A stretch of DNA of 59,670 bases from an uncultured Lachnospiraceae bacterium (GCA_947169235.1 CAMVOY010000006.1:1-59670); one strand, 5' to 3'; shown: positions 46,778-56,037, counted from the stretch's first letter. A program made the numbers and translations. The notes: generated by a model not told the origin, from the letters alone.

Positions 46778-47137
46778 ATGGTAACTATAGAAAAAAGAGA
46801 TATTGCGGTAGCAGTTGTTCTGTCTATCATCACACTTGGGATTTTTGCACTTTATTGGATGTATCGTATTTCGGAGGATACCAATGCGTTCCTTGGCAGA
46901 CAGTGGCCGGTATCAAGTGGTATTCTTATCCTGCTCACTATCGTGACATTCGGGATCTACGGTATTTACTGGTATTATATGACAGGCCAGGCATGGGATG
47001 AGTACATCGTTAATCGTGAAAACGGTATGCCCGGAAGCCGCGGTATAGTATATCTTATTCTCTCTATCGTAGGTCTTTCGATCGTTAACCTTGCCATGAT
47101 TCAGAATGAGTTGAATCAGAGAGCTACTGTTGCTTGA
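46778..47137 (+). CDS. DUF4234-type small membrane protein
   Basis: 119 residues from the ATG at 46778 (GGAGGAAG upstream). Three hydrophobic segments with the aromatic pattern GIFALYWMYR and TFGIYGIYWYY that marks DUF4234 proteins, and a C-terminal helix ending IQNELNQ. Function unknown. It follows the amino-acid ABC operon by 41 bases without a clear terminator. Confidence 0.8.
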   Translation: MVTIEKRDIAVAVVLSIITLGIFALYWMYRISEDTNAFLGRQWPVSSGILILLTIVTFGIYGIYWYYMTGQAWDEYIVNRENGMPGSRGIVYLILSIVGLSIVNLAMIQNELNQRATVA

Positions 47138-47162
47138 CATTTATCATGTTAAAAGGTAGAAT
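47134..47162 (+). promoter_or_regulatory. Sigma-A promoter of the zinc-ribbon membrane protein
   Basis: TTGACA (47134-47139), 17-bp spacer, TAGAAT (47157-47162); the -35 overlaps the preceding stop codon. The start codon is 21 bases downstream. Confidence 0.8.
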
Positions 47163-47182
47163 ATCAGTAGGAGGATGATGCT

Positions 47183-47818
47183 ATGTTTTGTAAAAGTTGT
47201 GGAACAGAAAACGAAGAAAACGCTAAGTTTTGTCGCAACTGCGGACTTCCAATAGTTCCCGCAGAAGAGACTGCTATACCTGAGGTTGCTGAGGAGACAG
47301 ACTCGGTTTCAGAGGAAGATGTCGTCGAGACTGAGGAGAATGCTGAACCTGAGGCAGAGAATGCAAGCGAGTTTCAGTCGGCACCGGCTCCTGCAGATGA
47401 ACCTGCACCTCAGCCGAATTACGGTCAGCCGAATTATGGTCAGCCGAACTATGGCCAGTCGAACTACGGTCAGCAGGCTCCGCAATATGTTCAGAAGCCG
47501 AAACAGGAGTACTCAGGCTTGGCGATCACATCAATGATACTCGGTATCGTGTCCATCGTGTGCTGTTGTTCATGCATACCGGGACTCGGATGCGGTATTG
47601 CAGCCATATGTATGGCGGTCTCGGAGAAGAATAAAGGACACCATAACGGAATGGTTACGGCAGGCCTTGTTTGCGGTATTATCGGTGCGTCACTCAGTGC
47701 TATTTACCTGATAATGTTTATCGTAACCGGAAGTTTGGCGGATATGACAGGTTCTCTCAGTCGAGGAAGTTTCGACGATGCATTTGATGATCTGTTCAGG
47801 TTTAAATTCAGATTCTGA
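47183..47818 (+). CDS. Zinc-ribbon protein with QPNYG repeats and a DUF4190-like membrane domain
   Basis: 211 residues. An N-terminal zinc ribbon (CKSCGTENEENAKFCRNCG), an acidic linker, four to five PNYGQ repeats (about 75-95), then two or three membrane helices (GLAITSMILGIVSIVCCCSCIPGLGCGIAAICMAV and GMVTAGLVCGIIGASLSAIYLIMFIV) of the DUF4190 type. The tail is phenylalanine-rich (FDDLFRFKFRF). Function unknown; such proteins are often linked to envelope homeostasis, which is only a guess here. Confidence 0.8.
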   Translation: MFCKSCGTENEENAKFCRNCGLPIVPAEETAIPEVAEETDSVSEEDVVETEENAEPEAENASEFQSAPAPADEPAPQPNYGQPNYGQPNYGQSNYGQQAPQYVQKPKQEYSGLAITSMILGIVSIVCCCSCIPGLGCGIAAICMAVSEKNKGHHNGMVTAGLVCGIIGASLSAIYLIMFIVTGSLADMTGSLSRGSFDDAFDDLFRFKFRF

Positions 47819-47852
47819 TCCTGAGAGGATCCTGGTATTAACGTAAGCATAA

Positions 47853-47880
47853 TGGGGCGTCCTTTGTTTGGGACGCCTCA
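47853..47880 (+). terminator. Possible terminator after the zinc-ribbon gene
   Basis: GGCGTCC (47856-47862) with GGACGCC (47871-47877), loop TTTGTTTG, followed by a weakly T-rich stretch. Confidence 0.5.
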
Positions 47881-47905
47881 TGTTATAAATAGGGGATAAT
47901 CACAC

Positions 47906-48784
47906 ATGAATGAGGTTATTTTTTCTGATGGACAGATCACCGTTTTTACAGTTCTTTTGGCTGTGTCGGTGCTGGTTCCGATAGTGGTATTTGTATGGTA
48001 TAATATGCGAAAAAAGGCAAAGCTTATATCCTTTTTTATAGGATGCCTGGGGCTGCTTTTAATGCTCGGAGCGAGGTATGTCCTTGACATGTTTTTCGTA
48101 TCAATGCTCGGACTCGGAGAGTATCTGAATCCTGAAGTGCATCCGGTATATACCGCGCTTTATGCAGCGGTCATAAACGGAATACTTATGGCGCTTTCCA
48201 CGAGGCTGATACTCAGGTTTGCCATGGAAGGTAAGAGCGGCAGGGAGAATGCGTTTTTCATGCTGGTGGGAAAGGCCGGAATATATATGGTCATGTACGG
48301 GGCTGTCACGGAACTCACGTATATGACGGTAGCACGGACGGTAAATGAGATGGGTATGGACAAGTACATATCGAGCATCACGGACGAGAGCGTTCGCGCC
48401 GGTCAGAGAGTGGCTGTTGAAGCGCTGGCGACGAGACCCGTGGCGGAGGTGATCAGCGAGGGGCTTTTGCAGGTTACGATCTATGTACTTCATATAGCAC
48501 TCGGAATACTGATCTATATGGGTGTTCATAAAGCGAAGGAAGTGTTCTCCGAAAGCAAACTTGAGGAGATAAAAAAAGAGGGTCGTGATATCGCATGGTA
48601 TGATCGAAGGCGTGAGGGAATGATGTCTCTTGCGGTTATCCTTCAGGTGATAGGGATACTCCCGTTGAGCTTTTTGCAGGTAGGTATAGCAACCGATTAT
48701 GCGGTTATTCTGTTGGCCTTTGAAATACTGTTTACATCAGCGGTCGGCTTCGTTTGCTATACGATTTACAAACAGTTAAGATAA
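47906..48784 (+). CDS. Multi-pass membrane protein, possibly YhfC-like
   Basis: 292 residues with seven or eight hydrophobic segments. The order of segments, with a charged GKSGRENAFFM loop before a helix ending in YGAVTELTYM (about 110-150), resembles the YhfC family of putative intramembrane proteases, but I cannot confirm catalytic residues. Function unknown. A short leader follows the hairpin at 47853-47880. Confidence 0.6.
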   Translation: MNEVIFSDGQITVFTVLLAVSVLVPIVVFVWYNMRKKAKLISFFIGCLGLLLMLGARYVLDMFFVSMLGLGEYLNPEVHPVYTALYAAVINGILMALSTRLILRFAMEGKSGRENAFFMLVGKAGIYMVMYGAVTELTYMTVARTVNEMGMDKYISSITDESVRAGQRVAVEALATRPVAEVISEGLLQVTIYVLHIALGILIYMGVHKAKEVFSESKLEEIKKEGRDIAWYDRRREGMMSLAVILQVIGILPLSFLQVGIATDYAVILLAFEILFTSAVGFVCYTIYKQLR

Positions 48785-48828
48785 GCTTATCAGAGGCAGT
48801 GTAAAAACGCTTCGGAATGGAGGTGGCA

Positions 48829-49956
48829 ATGCTTTATCAGTCTTTGCTTCAGTACATATCCAGGCAGATGGTGCCCATGCATATGCCGGGGCACAAAAGG
48901 AATCCATACTTCCGCATGGAAAACCCGTATGCCATAGACATCACTGAGGTTCACGGCATGGATGACCTTCATCACCCGACCGGAGTCATAAAGGATCTCA
49001 TGGAGAGATTCAGGCAGTATTATGAGACCAGAGGGACATATATCCTTGTAAACGGATCTACTTCGGGCAACATGATAGCGATAGCTTCATCATGTTCAAG
49101 AGGCGATGTTATCGTGACGGATGCCAACTGCCACAGATCAGTCCCCAATGCGGTCGAGCTTCTGGGGCTCAAATCAGTAAGGATCGTAAGACCTTATCTT
49201 GATGAGGAGCACAAGATACCCGGGCCTATAGATCCGGATGAGGTGGATGATCTTTTTCATCATCTGGCGAAATCGGGAAGGACGCCTTCTGCCATAGTGA
49301 TCACCTCTCCGACTTATGAGGGAGTGGTCAGCGATATAAAGAAAATAGCAGAGATAGTTCATCATTACGGAACGATACTTATAGTGGATTCTGCTCACGG
49401 TGCGCATCTGACGCTGGCGTCAAGGACGGCAGGGCTTACGCTCGACTGGCCGAAACCTGCTACGACTCAGGATGCGGATTTTGTTATAGAGTCTCTGCAC
49501 AAAACATTGCCGGCGCTGACTCAGACGGCGCTGCTTCACAGGTGCTCGGACAGAGTCAGTGAGGAGACCGTGATGAATTATCATGATACTTTTATTACGA
49601 GCTCTCCATCTTATGTTCTCATGTCATCTATAGACCAGTGTCTGAGCTGGCAGGAGGGATACGGTATCAGGGCATTTTTGCAATATGATAAAAATCTTAA
49701 GGACATATATGAAGCGGCGGTCAAAACAAAGATCATGGCGGATGGCACGCGCCAGCAGGGTATGCACCTGCTCTCGCCCGCAGGCAGAGACCCGTCAAAG
49801 CTTATAGTCCTTGGTGACGGGCCGACGATAGAAGGTCAGCTTTTGGGGTACCGTATCGAACCGGAAAGGGTGAGTGAAAACTACGTTATCCTGATGACAT
49901 CTCCGGGAGATACGAAGGAAAACCTGAAATATCTTACTACGTTAACGATAAACTGA
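48829..49956 (+). CDS. Orn/Lys/Arg decarboxylase family protein (YaaO-like)
   Basis: 375 residues from the ATG at 48829 (GGAGGTGG upstream). Fold-type I PLP enzyme: PMHMPGHKRN at the start, VNGSTSGNMIAI for cofactor phosphate, the aspartate-His motif VDSAHGAH (about 190), and the Schiff-base lysine in FVIESLHKTLPALTQTALLH (about 222). It is shorter than classical 480-residue YaaO/SpeA proteins because the C-terminal domain is reduced. In Bacillus subtilis yaaO stands before tmk-yaaQ-yaaR-holB-yaaT; the same neighbourhood follows here. Confidence 0.88.
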   Translation: MLYQSLLQYISRQMVPMHMPGHKRNPYFRMENPYAIDITEVHGMDDLHHPTGVIKDLMERFRQYYETRGTYILVNGSTSGNMIAIASSCSRGDVIVTDANCHRSVPNAVELLGLKSVRIVRPYLDEEHKIPGPIDPDEVDDLFHHLAKSGRTPSAIVITSPTYEGVVSDIKKIAEIVHHYGTILIVDSAHGAHLTLASRTAGLTLDWPKPATTQDADFVIESLHKTLPALTQTALLHRCSDRVSEETVMNYHDTFITSSPSYVLMSSIDQCLSWQEGYGIRAFLQYDKNLKDIYEAAVKTKIMADGTRQQGMHLLSPAGRDPSKLIVLGDGPTIEGQLLGYRIEPERVSENYVILMTSPGDTKENLKYLTTLTIN

Positions 49957-49996
49957 ATGGAGCCATATATCATAAGCTCCGGAATGGTGGTAATAA

Positions 49997-50596
49997 ATGA
50001 ATGGTTTGATGTATATCGTGATGGGCAAGAGTGCCACGGGAAAGGATACTCTCTATGCAAAGATCCTAAAGGCTCATCCTGAGCTCGCACCGGTGATACC
50101 CTACACTACGAGGCCGATCAGGGAGGGTGAAACAGAAGGTGAGGAGTATCATTTTGTCGACATCGAAACGATGGAACAGATGAAAAAGGATGGAAAGATC
50201 ATAGAGAGTCGGTGCTATCACACGGTGCGCGGAGACTGGTATTATTTCACGGCGGATGATGAGCAGTTAAGTGGTGATTCCGATCACATCATGATAACCA
50301 CGCTTGAGGGTTATGAGCAGATCAGGGATTATTTCGGAAGCGAAAAAGTGATCCCGATCTACATAGAGGTATCAGATGTGACGCGTATAGAGAGGGCTGT
50401 CGGACGTGAAAAAAAGGAAGATTCGCCGTGTATCGCCGAGGTGTGTCGAAGATATCTGGCGGATGATGAGGATTTTTCGGAAGATAAGCTCGAAAAAAAC
50501 GGCATTATACGCCGTGTGAAAAACGAGGATCTGGAGTCTGCCATGAGCCAGATTAAGGAGCTTATTGTTGACGAAAGGTGCCGAAATATGTTATAA
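49997..50596 (+). CDS. Guanylate-kinase-like nucleotide kinase
   Basis: 199 residues. P-loop VMGKSATGKDTL at residues 8-19, the GMP-binding TTRPIREGETEGEEYHFV, and a lid region SDVTRIERAVGREK. The P-loop has Lys-Ser-Ala-Thr-Gly-Lys rather than the usual GPSGVGKG. It occupies the place of tmk in the yaaO-tmk-yaaR-holB arrangement of Bacillus. It may be a divergent guanylate kinase rather than the main one. The 3' end carries a promoter for yaaR. Confidence 0.8.
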   Translation: MNGLMYIVMGKSATGKDTLYAKILKAHPELAPVIPYTTRPIREGETEGEEYHFVDIETMEQMKKDGKIIESRCYHTVRGDWYYFTADDEQLSGDSDHIMITTLEGYEQIRDYFGSEKVIPIYIEVSDVTRIERAVGREKKEDSPCIAEVCRRYLADDEDFSEDKLEKNGIIRRVKNEDLESAMSQIKELIVDERCRNML

Positions 50597-50597
50597 T
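50568..50597 (+). promoter_or_regulatory. Internal promoter for yaaR-holB-yaaT
   Basis: TTGACG (50568-50573), 18-bp spacer, TATAAT (50592-50597), overlapping the end of the guanylate-kinase-like gene and 28 bases before the yaaR start. Confidence 0.65.
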
Positions 50598-50625
50598 AAA
50601 TCGGTTAGAGTAAGGAGGTGATCGC

Positions 50626-51069
50626 TTGGATAACATCCGTATAGATGCCATGCAGCAGGTGAATCAGACGCCTGAAGCAAACAAGGCGCGTGAATCAGAC
50701 GATCAGTTCCGGTTTACTCTGATGAGCAAGATCGAAGAGGACGGACTTGCGGAGCGACTCGAGGGGATGATGAAAGAGATCACCCAGCAGGGTAAAAAGC
50801 TCGGCAAACGTATGGATATCCGTGATATGAAGCACTATCGTGCGCTCATCAAGGAATTTTTGAACGAGGTGGTGAATCGCTCACACAAGTTTTCCCGCGA
50901 GAACTTTTTGGATCGCAGAGGACGCCATCGTGTGTACGGTATGATCAAAAGAGTCGATGCCGCTTTGGATGAGCTTGCGGGAGAGCTGATAAAGGATGAA
51001 AAGGATGCTATCGCGATACTCGACAAGGTTGACGAGATACGAGGTCTTTTGCTTGATATCGTGACTTAA
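50626..51069 (+). CDS. yaaR: YaaR family protein (DUF327)
   Basis: 147 residues, TTG start at 50626 with a full AAGGAGGTGATC ribosome site. All-helical; the C-terminal half ([52 protein letters not shown]) is the DUF327 signature. Function unknown; the position between a nucleotide kinase and holB is conserved in Firmicutes. Confidence 0.88.
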   Translation: MDNIRIDAMQQVNQTPEANKARESDDQFRFTLMSKIEEDGLAERLEGMMKEITQQGKKLGKRMDIRDMKHYRALIKEFLNEVVNRSHKFSRENFLDRRGRHRVYGMIKRVDAALDELAGELIKDEKDAIAILDKVDEIRGLLLDIVT

Positions 51070-51082
51070 GGAGGCGCTTGCC

Positions 51083-52075
51083 ATGTTTTCATTTTCAGAG
51101 ATAGTCGGGCACGAGGAGATCAAATCACATCTCCGGGAAGCCATTAATAAGAAAAATCCGTTCCACGCATATATCTTTGACGGAGATGTAGGTGTGGGTA
51201 AGGAAACTATGGCCAAAACCTTTGCTGCAGGTCTTTTATGTCAGGATGACAAGGGGCATGAAAAGCCGTGTAAGGAGTGCATTTCGTGTCGGCAGACCGA
51301 GTCTTTGAGTATGCCTGACGTAATATGGGTAACACGTGCAAAAACTGATTACGGTATTGACGAGATCCGTGAACAGGTGATAGGGACGGTGGATGTGCGT
51401 CCGTATACCGGACCGTTCAAGATCTACATAATCCCCGATGCAGAGAGACTCAATGAAGCAACACAGAACGCTCTTCTGAAGACTCTCGAGGAGCCTCCCG
51501 AGTATGTTGTGATACTGCTTCTCACATCGAACATATCGGAGCTTCTCCCGACTATACAGTCGAGATGTCTTACGCTGGAGTTTCATCCGTTATCTACAAG
51601 CACTGTGGAGGACTTCCTCATCACGCAGTGCGGAACACCTGATTATATCGCCAAGGAGAGTGCGGCTTTTGCGCAGGGTAACATCGGAAAAGCCATTCGC
51701 TACGCCGATGCTTCGGATGATTTTGTCAAAAGAAAGAACACTATAATCGAGGTTCTCAAAAATGTCGACCGTATGGACGTATCCGATATGGTCGAAACAG
51801 CCAAAAACCTCGGAGCCAAGAGAGAAGAACTCAGAGACTATATCGATCTGATGATGCTTTGGTATCGCGATGTTCTTATTTTTAAAGCTACGAAAAATAT
51901 CAACCAGTTGATTTTCCAGAATGAGTCTCAGGCTATATCAAATGAGGCACAGACCAGAAGTTACGAAAAGATCGAAGAGATCATACAGGCCTTTGACAGG
52001 GCGAAGGTTCGCATCAAAGCGAACGTCAACGTGGACATCACCATGGAGCTGATGTTCTCGACAATGAAGGATTGA
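51083..52075 (+). CDS. holB: DNA polymerase III delta' subunit
   Basis: 330 residues, AAA+ clamp-loader subunit. P-loop-like GDVGVGKETMAKTF (about 36-46), zinc-module cysteines CQDDKGHEKPCKECISC, the ADRLNEATQNALLKTLEEPPE motif as PDAERLNEATQNALLKTLEEPPEYV, and SRC at PTIQSRCLTLEF. C-terminal collar helices complete. With a delta subunit and tau/gamma elsewhere it loads the sliding clamp. AAGGAGG upstream. Confidence 0.92.
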   Translation: MFSFSEIVGHEEIKSHLREAINKKNPFHAYIFDGDVGVGKETMAKTFAAGLLCQDDKGHEKPCKECISCRQTESLSMPDVIWVTRAKTDYGIDEIREQVIGTVDVRPYTGPFKIYIIPDAERLNEATQNALLKTLEEPPEYVVILLLTSNISELLPTIQSRCLTLEFHPLSTSTVEDFLITQCGTPDYIAKESAAFAQGNIGKAIRYADASDDFVKRKNTIIEVLKNVDRMDVSDMVETAKNLGAKREELRDYIDLMMLWYRDVLIFKATKNINQLIFQNESQAISNEAQTRSYEKIEEIIQAFDRAKVRIKANVNVDITMELMFSTMKD

Positions 52076-52090
52076 GAGTAGGAGAAAGAT

Positions 52091-53020
52091 ATGAAAACAG
52101 TAGTAGGAGTGAGATTCAGACAGGCAGGAAAGGTTTATTATTTTGACCCGGGAAGTGAGAAGCTGGCCAGAGGGCAGCGGGTGATTGTAAGCACGCAAAA
52201 AGGCACCGAGATAGGTACGGTGATCCTGCCCAATACCGACATGGAAGAGGAAAAACTCTCCGAAGAGGTCAAAAAGATAGTCCGCGTGGCTACCGAAAAG
52301 GATGAGCAGACCGAGAAGGAAAACAGAGAAAAAGAAAAAGAGGCTTTTGATATCTGCAAAACAAAAATAGCCAGACACGGTCTCGAGATGAAGCTTATCG
52401 GAGCTGAATATACATTTGACAGAAACAAGCTTTTGTTCTACTTTACCGCTGACGGAAGGGTGGATTTCAGAGAGCTTGTTAAGGATCTCGCAGGAGTGTT
52501 CCGCACAAGGATCGAGCTCCGTCAGATCGGAGTGAGGGATGAGACCAAGATTTGCGGAGGTATCGGTATCTGCGGACGTGCATTGTGCTGCAACAGTTAT
52601 CTTTCCGAGTTTGCTCCGGTTTCGATAAAAATGGCCAAGGAACAGAGCCTTTCTCTGAACCCGACGAAGATATCCGGAGTTTGTGGGAGACTGATGTGCT
52701 GTCTGAAAAATGAAGAGCTGGCCTATGAGGAGCTCAATTCCCACCTTCCGAATGTAGGCGAGCATGTTAAGACTGTTGACGGCCTCGAAGGAGAGGTGCA
52801 GAGTGTAAGTGTCCTGAAGCAAAAAGTCCGTGTGATAGTTGAGCTTGAAAAGGATGAAAAGGACATCAGGGAGTATGATGTAAAGGAACTCAAATTCAAG
52901 GGAAGAGGTCGCTCGGACAAGGGCCGTGGCGGAAATGATAAAAGCTCAAAGCATGACAAAGACCTTGAGAAGCTCGAAAAGATGGAAAAGGATGATGGAA
53001 GATCAAAGCTTGATGACTGA
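52091..53020 (+). CDS. yaaT: PSP1-domain protein YaaT (RicT)
   Basis: 309 residues. PSP1 fold with the cysteine-rich signature CGGIGICGRALCCNSYL...ISGVCGRLMCCLKNE (about 154-205). In Bacillus subtilis YaaT (RicT) forms an iron-sulfur-containing complex with YlbF and YmcA that guides RNase Y. The N-terminal half has a long charged helix (EKDEQTEKENREKEKEAF), and the C-terminal tail is lysine/aspartate-rich and probably unstructured. Follows holB as in Bacillus. Confidence 0.92.
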   Translation: MKTVVGVRFRQAGKVYYFDPGSEKLARGQRVIVSTQKGTEIGTVILPNTDMEEEKLSEEVKKIVRVATEKDEQTEKENREKEKEAFDICKTKIARHGLEMKLIGAEYTFDRNKLLFYFTADGRVDFRELVKDLAGVFRTRIELRQIGVRDETKICGGIGICGRALCCNSYLSEFAPVSIKMAKEQSLSLNPTKISGVCGRLMCCLKNEELAYEELNSHLPNVGEHVKTVDGLEGEVQSVSVLKQKVRVIVELEKDEKDIREYDVKELKFKGRGRSDKGRGGNDKSSKHDKDLEKLEKMEKDDGRSKLDD

Positions 53021-53750
53021 TTATCTGCATGAGGGCGAACGCTTGGATGACCTCCAGCGGGACGGTCTCATGATCATCCAGAACCCATCGTGGTTCTGCT
53101 TTGGAATAGATGCTGTGCTTCTGTCTGCTTTTGCCCGTGTGGGTGAAGGAGAACGGGTGATGGATCTGTGTACGGGGAACGGAGTTATCCCGTTGCTTTT
53201 GTCGGCGAGGACTAAGGCGTCTCATATCGACGGACTCGAGATTCAGGCGGATATAGCAGACATGGCTGCACGATCTGTAAGTTACAATGATCTTTCCGAC
53301 AGGATAAAGATAACTGAGGGCGATGTAAAGGAAGCCGTGAAGATATATTCGGCTGCATCGTTTAATGTGGTAACATGCAATCCGCCATATCTGAAAGAGG
53401 ATGGCGGGCTGATAAATCCGACTGATCACAAGGCTGTGGCGAGGCATGAGATAATGCTGAGTTTGTCGGATGTGATAGAAGTTTCGACGAAGCTGCTTGT
53501 ATCAGGGGGACATTTTTACATGGTTCATCGTCCCTTCAGGCTGGCGGAGATATTCTGCGAAATGGTTAAGAATAACCTTGAGCCGAAGCGAATGAGGATG
53601 GTGTATCCCATGGCTTCAAAGGAACCGAATATGGTATTGATTGAAGGAGTTCGCGGAGGAAACTCCGGGGTTGTTGTTGAAAAGCCTTTGATCGTATATG
53701 CGGATGATGGCGTATATACTGATGAAGTGCGTGATTTGTACGTGAGTTGA
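53013..53750 (+). CDS. tRNA1(Val) (adenine37-N6)-methyltransferase-like protein (TrmN6/YabB)
   Basis: 245 residues if it starts at the ATG at 53013, overlapping the yaaT stop by 8 bases; ATGs at 52992 and 52995 are alternatives with poorer spacing to a ribosome site. Typical start ERLDDLQRDGLMIIQNPSWFCFGIDAVLLSAF, SAM motif VMDLCTGNGVIPLLL, and the adenine N6 catalytic motif CNPPYLK (N-P-P-Y). It corresponds to yabB, which follows yaaT in Bacillus. Confidence 0.9.
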   Translation: MTDYLHEGERLDDLQRDGLMIIQNPSWFCFGIDAVLLSAFARVGEGERVMDLCTGNGVIPLLLSARTKASHIDGLEIQADIADMAARSVSYNDLSDRIKITEGDVKEAVKIYSAASFNVVTCNPPYLKEDGGLINPTDHKAVARHEIMLSLSDVIEVSTKLLVSGGHFYMVHRPFRLAEIFCEMVKNNLEPKRMRMVYPMASKEPNMVLIEGVRGGNSGVVVEKPLIVYADDGVYTDEVRDLYVS

Positions 53751-53796
53751 TATCGTAGGCATATAGAGGCAGCGAGCTTCGGAATGTGAGGATGAC

Positions 53797-55728
53797 ATGA
53801 ACGGAACCATCGATACAGCAATTCATTATTACGAAAATTATTCTCCTGTGGGTGACATCATTGTGATGGGTACGTGCCTGGTGTTTTTTGTGCTCATGAA
53901 GCTGTCATTCAACGTAAAAAACAAAAACTATCATCTGCTGAAGATCATGGTTGCCTGTATATTGGCTTCTGCAGTGTCGAGTATTACGTATCATGTTTTA
54001 TTGAACATGCGTTTAACCGTACCTCATTTTTGGATTTATTTCTTCAGAAGTCTTCAGCATGTAGGTTATTTTTTGAATCTGTTTGTTCTTGTTATATATG
54101 TTAAAGAGCCGTTACAGCTGGAACACAAGATCAGACAGATAGTAACGAGCCTGGCCGGGACAGCGTTTCTTTTACTTGTCGGCTATGATATTCTGGGGAC
54201 TGTTTTTCGCTTCGGGTTTTATATCGAAGATGGCGGAAATATTCATAAGGCATGGCAATTCTTTTTTGCATGCGGATATGTCTTTTATATAGGCGAGGTA
54301 GTATTCCTTCTGTTGTATTTCAGAGGGCGAATGGTAAAACAGATCCTGTATGGTATCATTGGAACACTTGGAATATCATTTGTGATCATGGCAATACAGG
54401 GTTCACATGGTCAGTCATCCTTTACCACAGCTTGTTTTATGCTACCTGTTCTGACTCTGTTATACATGATACATTCAAATCCGTACAACATAGATATAGG
54501 TGCGGTAAATCTGACTGCCTTTGAGGATATGATTACGTATTCTCATAACAAAAAACAATCGCGAATTCTTATGGCACTTTATCTGCCTGAGTTTGAGGGA
54601 ACAGGTAACAGGTACCCCAAAGAAATACAGGAAACAATTCGTAGATTTACCGAGGTGTATTTTAAGCAGGCAGTGCTTTTTCAGGTGTCGAGCGGACGTA
54701 TGATACTGGTTGTGGATATTGCCAAGAATCTCCACTATGAGGAGAGTATGCATTTGATTCTCGACCAGTTTAAAGAAGAGTATAAACGTTTTCAGCTTGA
54801 TTATAAGATTGTGATCCTGCGCACATCTCCGGCGCTTTCGGAGAAACAGGATTATCTTCGTATGATCAACTATCTTGAGAGTAAAATGGATATGAATTCT
54901 TTCAGGATAGCAGAGGAAAATGACTACGAAGAGTTTGCGAAAAGAAACTATATTCTGTCACAGCTTGAAGATATTAAAAAGGCTGCAAATCTGAACGATC
55001 CGAGAGTAGTGGTTTACTGCCAGCCGGTGCTTAACATCGCTACGGGAAAATATGATACGGCAGAGGCTCTGATGCGACTTATCCTCCCGGGGACCGGCAT
55101 GGTATTTCCGGATGTTTTTATACCTCTTGCAGAGGAGCACAATCTCATACATGTTTTGTCTGAGATCATTCTTTTTAAGACGTGTGTCCGTATCAAAAAA
55201 ATGATCAGTCAGGGAATCTATGTACAGAGGATATCCGTAAACTTTACCGTGAGTGAACTGAAGGATCCGAAGTTTTGTGACGATATAAAACGTATAATAA
55301 ATGATGTCGGTATTCCGAACGACAAAATAGCCATAGAGATCACGGAGAGTCAGAATGACAGAGAGTTCCGTATCGTGAAGGATCGAATCAACGAGCTTCG
55401 CGAGGATGGTATCAAGTTTTATCTTGATGATTTCGGGACGGGGTATTCAAACTTCGAGCGTATCATGGAGCTGCCATTTGATATCATCAAGTTTGACAGA
55501 TCTTTGGTTATCGCCTGCGGCTCTGACAAGAAGTCGGAAAAGATGGTAACTCACCTTGCAAGGATGTTCTCCGCGATGAATTATTCGGTCCTCTATGAGG
55601 GAGTCGAGACGGATCAGGACGAAGAAAAATGTATACGCATGAGTGCCAAGTATCTTCAGGGATATAAGTATTCAAAGCCTATACCGATAGATGATCTTAA
55701 CAAATATTTTGAAAAAAGTGCATCGTGA
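53797..55728 (+). CDS. Membrane c-di-GMP phosphodiesterase (multi-helix sensor, degenerate GGDEF, EAL)
   Basis: 643 residues. Seven or eight N-terminal membrane helices (about 15-230) form an integral sensor without a sizeable exterior domain. A GGDEF-sized region follows (about 235-380) with no recognisable GG(D/E)EF. The EAL domain (about 395-640) has all catalytic motifs: TAEALMRL, IEITES, LDDFGTGYSNFERI, IIKFDRSL, YEGVETDQDEEKC and LQGYKYSKP. It should be an active phosphodiesterase. It ends the yaaO-holB-yaaT gene group, 46 bases after the TrmN6-like gene. Confidence 0.88.
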   Translation: MNGTIDTAIHYYENYSPVGDIIVMGTCLVFFVLMKLSFNVKNKNYHLLKIMVACILASAVSSITYHVLLNMRLTVPHFWIYFFRSLQHVGYFLNLFVLVIYVKEPLQLEHKIRQIVTSLAGTAFLLLVGYDILGTVFRFGFYIEDGGNIHKAWQFFFACGYVFYIGEVVFLLLYFRGRMVKQILYGIIGTLGISFVIMAIQGSHGQSSFTTACFMLPVLTLLYMIHSNPYNIDIGAVNLTAFEDMITYSHNKKQSRILMALYLPEFEGTGNRYPKEIQETIRRFTEVYFKQAVLFQVSSGRMILVVDIAKNLHYEESMHLILDQFKEEYKRFQLDYKIVILRTSPALSEKQDYLRMINYLESKMDMNSFRIAEENDYEEFAKRNYILSQLEDIKKAANLNDPRVVVYCQPVLNIATGKYDTAEALMRLILPGTGMVFPDVFIPLAEEHNLIHVLSEIILFKTCVRIKKMISQGIYVQRISVNFTVSELKDPKFCDDIKRIINDVGIPNDKIAIEITESQNDREFRIVKDRINELREDGIKFYLDDFGTGYSNFERIMELPFDIIKFDRSLVIACGSDKKSEKMVTHLARMFSAMNYSVLYEGVETDQDEEKCIRMSAKYLQGYKYSKPIPIDDLNKYFEKSAS

Positions 55729-55761
55729 TTTTTAGTAAAAAGGATGAAAGGTGCCAAAAAG

Positions 55762-56037
55762 ATGGAAGGTATAACAGAAGTAAAAAAAGATATGGGGATA
55801 TCTGAGATCCTGTCTTTGGACATGACGATAGCTCCGATACTTATGGCCAGTGGTATGCACTGTATAGGTTGTCCGGCATCTGCCGGTGAGACCCTGGCGG
55901 AGGCAGCAGCCGTGCACGGGCTGGATGCAGATGAGCTCGTAGGCAAGATAAATGAATTTATCCGCGGAAAGGCTGAATATGAGGCAGGGATCCGCGGAGT
56001 AAGGATAGATCGGGAGAGTGGAACGGATGAGAGGTAA
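55762..56037 (+). CDS. DUF1858 domain protein with a CxxC motif
   Basis: 91 residues from the ATG at 55762 (GAAAGG upstream); an ATG 18 bases earlier is also in frame. DUF1858 pattern: ISEILSLDMTIAPILMASGMHCIGCPASAGETLAEAAAVHGLDADELVGKIN, with the redox-type CIGC motif. Such domains occur alone or with hybrid-cluster and other iron-sulfur proteins. The C-terminal 30 residues extend beyond the domain. The end overlaps the next gene by 11 bases. Confidence 0.85.
   Translation: MEGITEVKKDMGISEILSLDMTIAPILMASGMHCIGCPASAGETLAEAAAVHGLDADELVGKINEFIRGKAEYEAGIRGVRIDRESGTDER

Noticed and set aside
47410-47475. Short tandem repeats
   Set aside because: They encode the QPNYG repeats of a protein and are explained by that.
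51938-52822. Minus-strand frame of 294 residues opposite holB-yaaT
   Set aside because: Fully antisense to two recognised genes; composition rich in Phe, Leu, Ser and His, as expected of a shadow frame.
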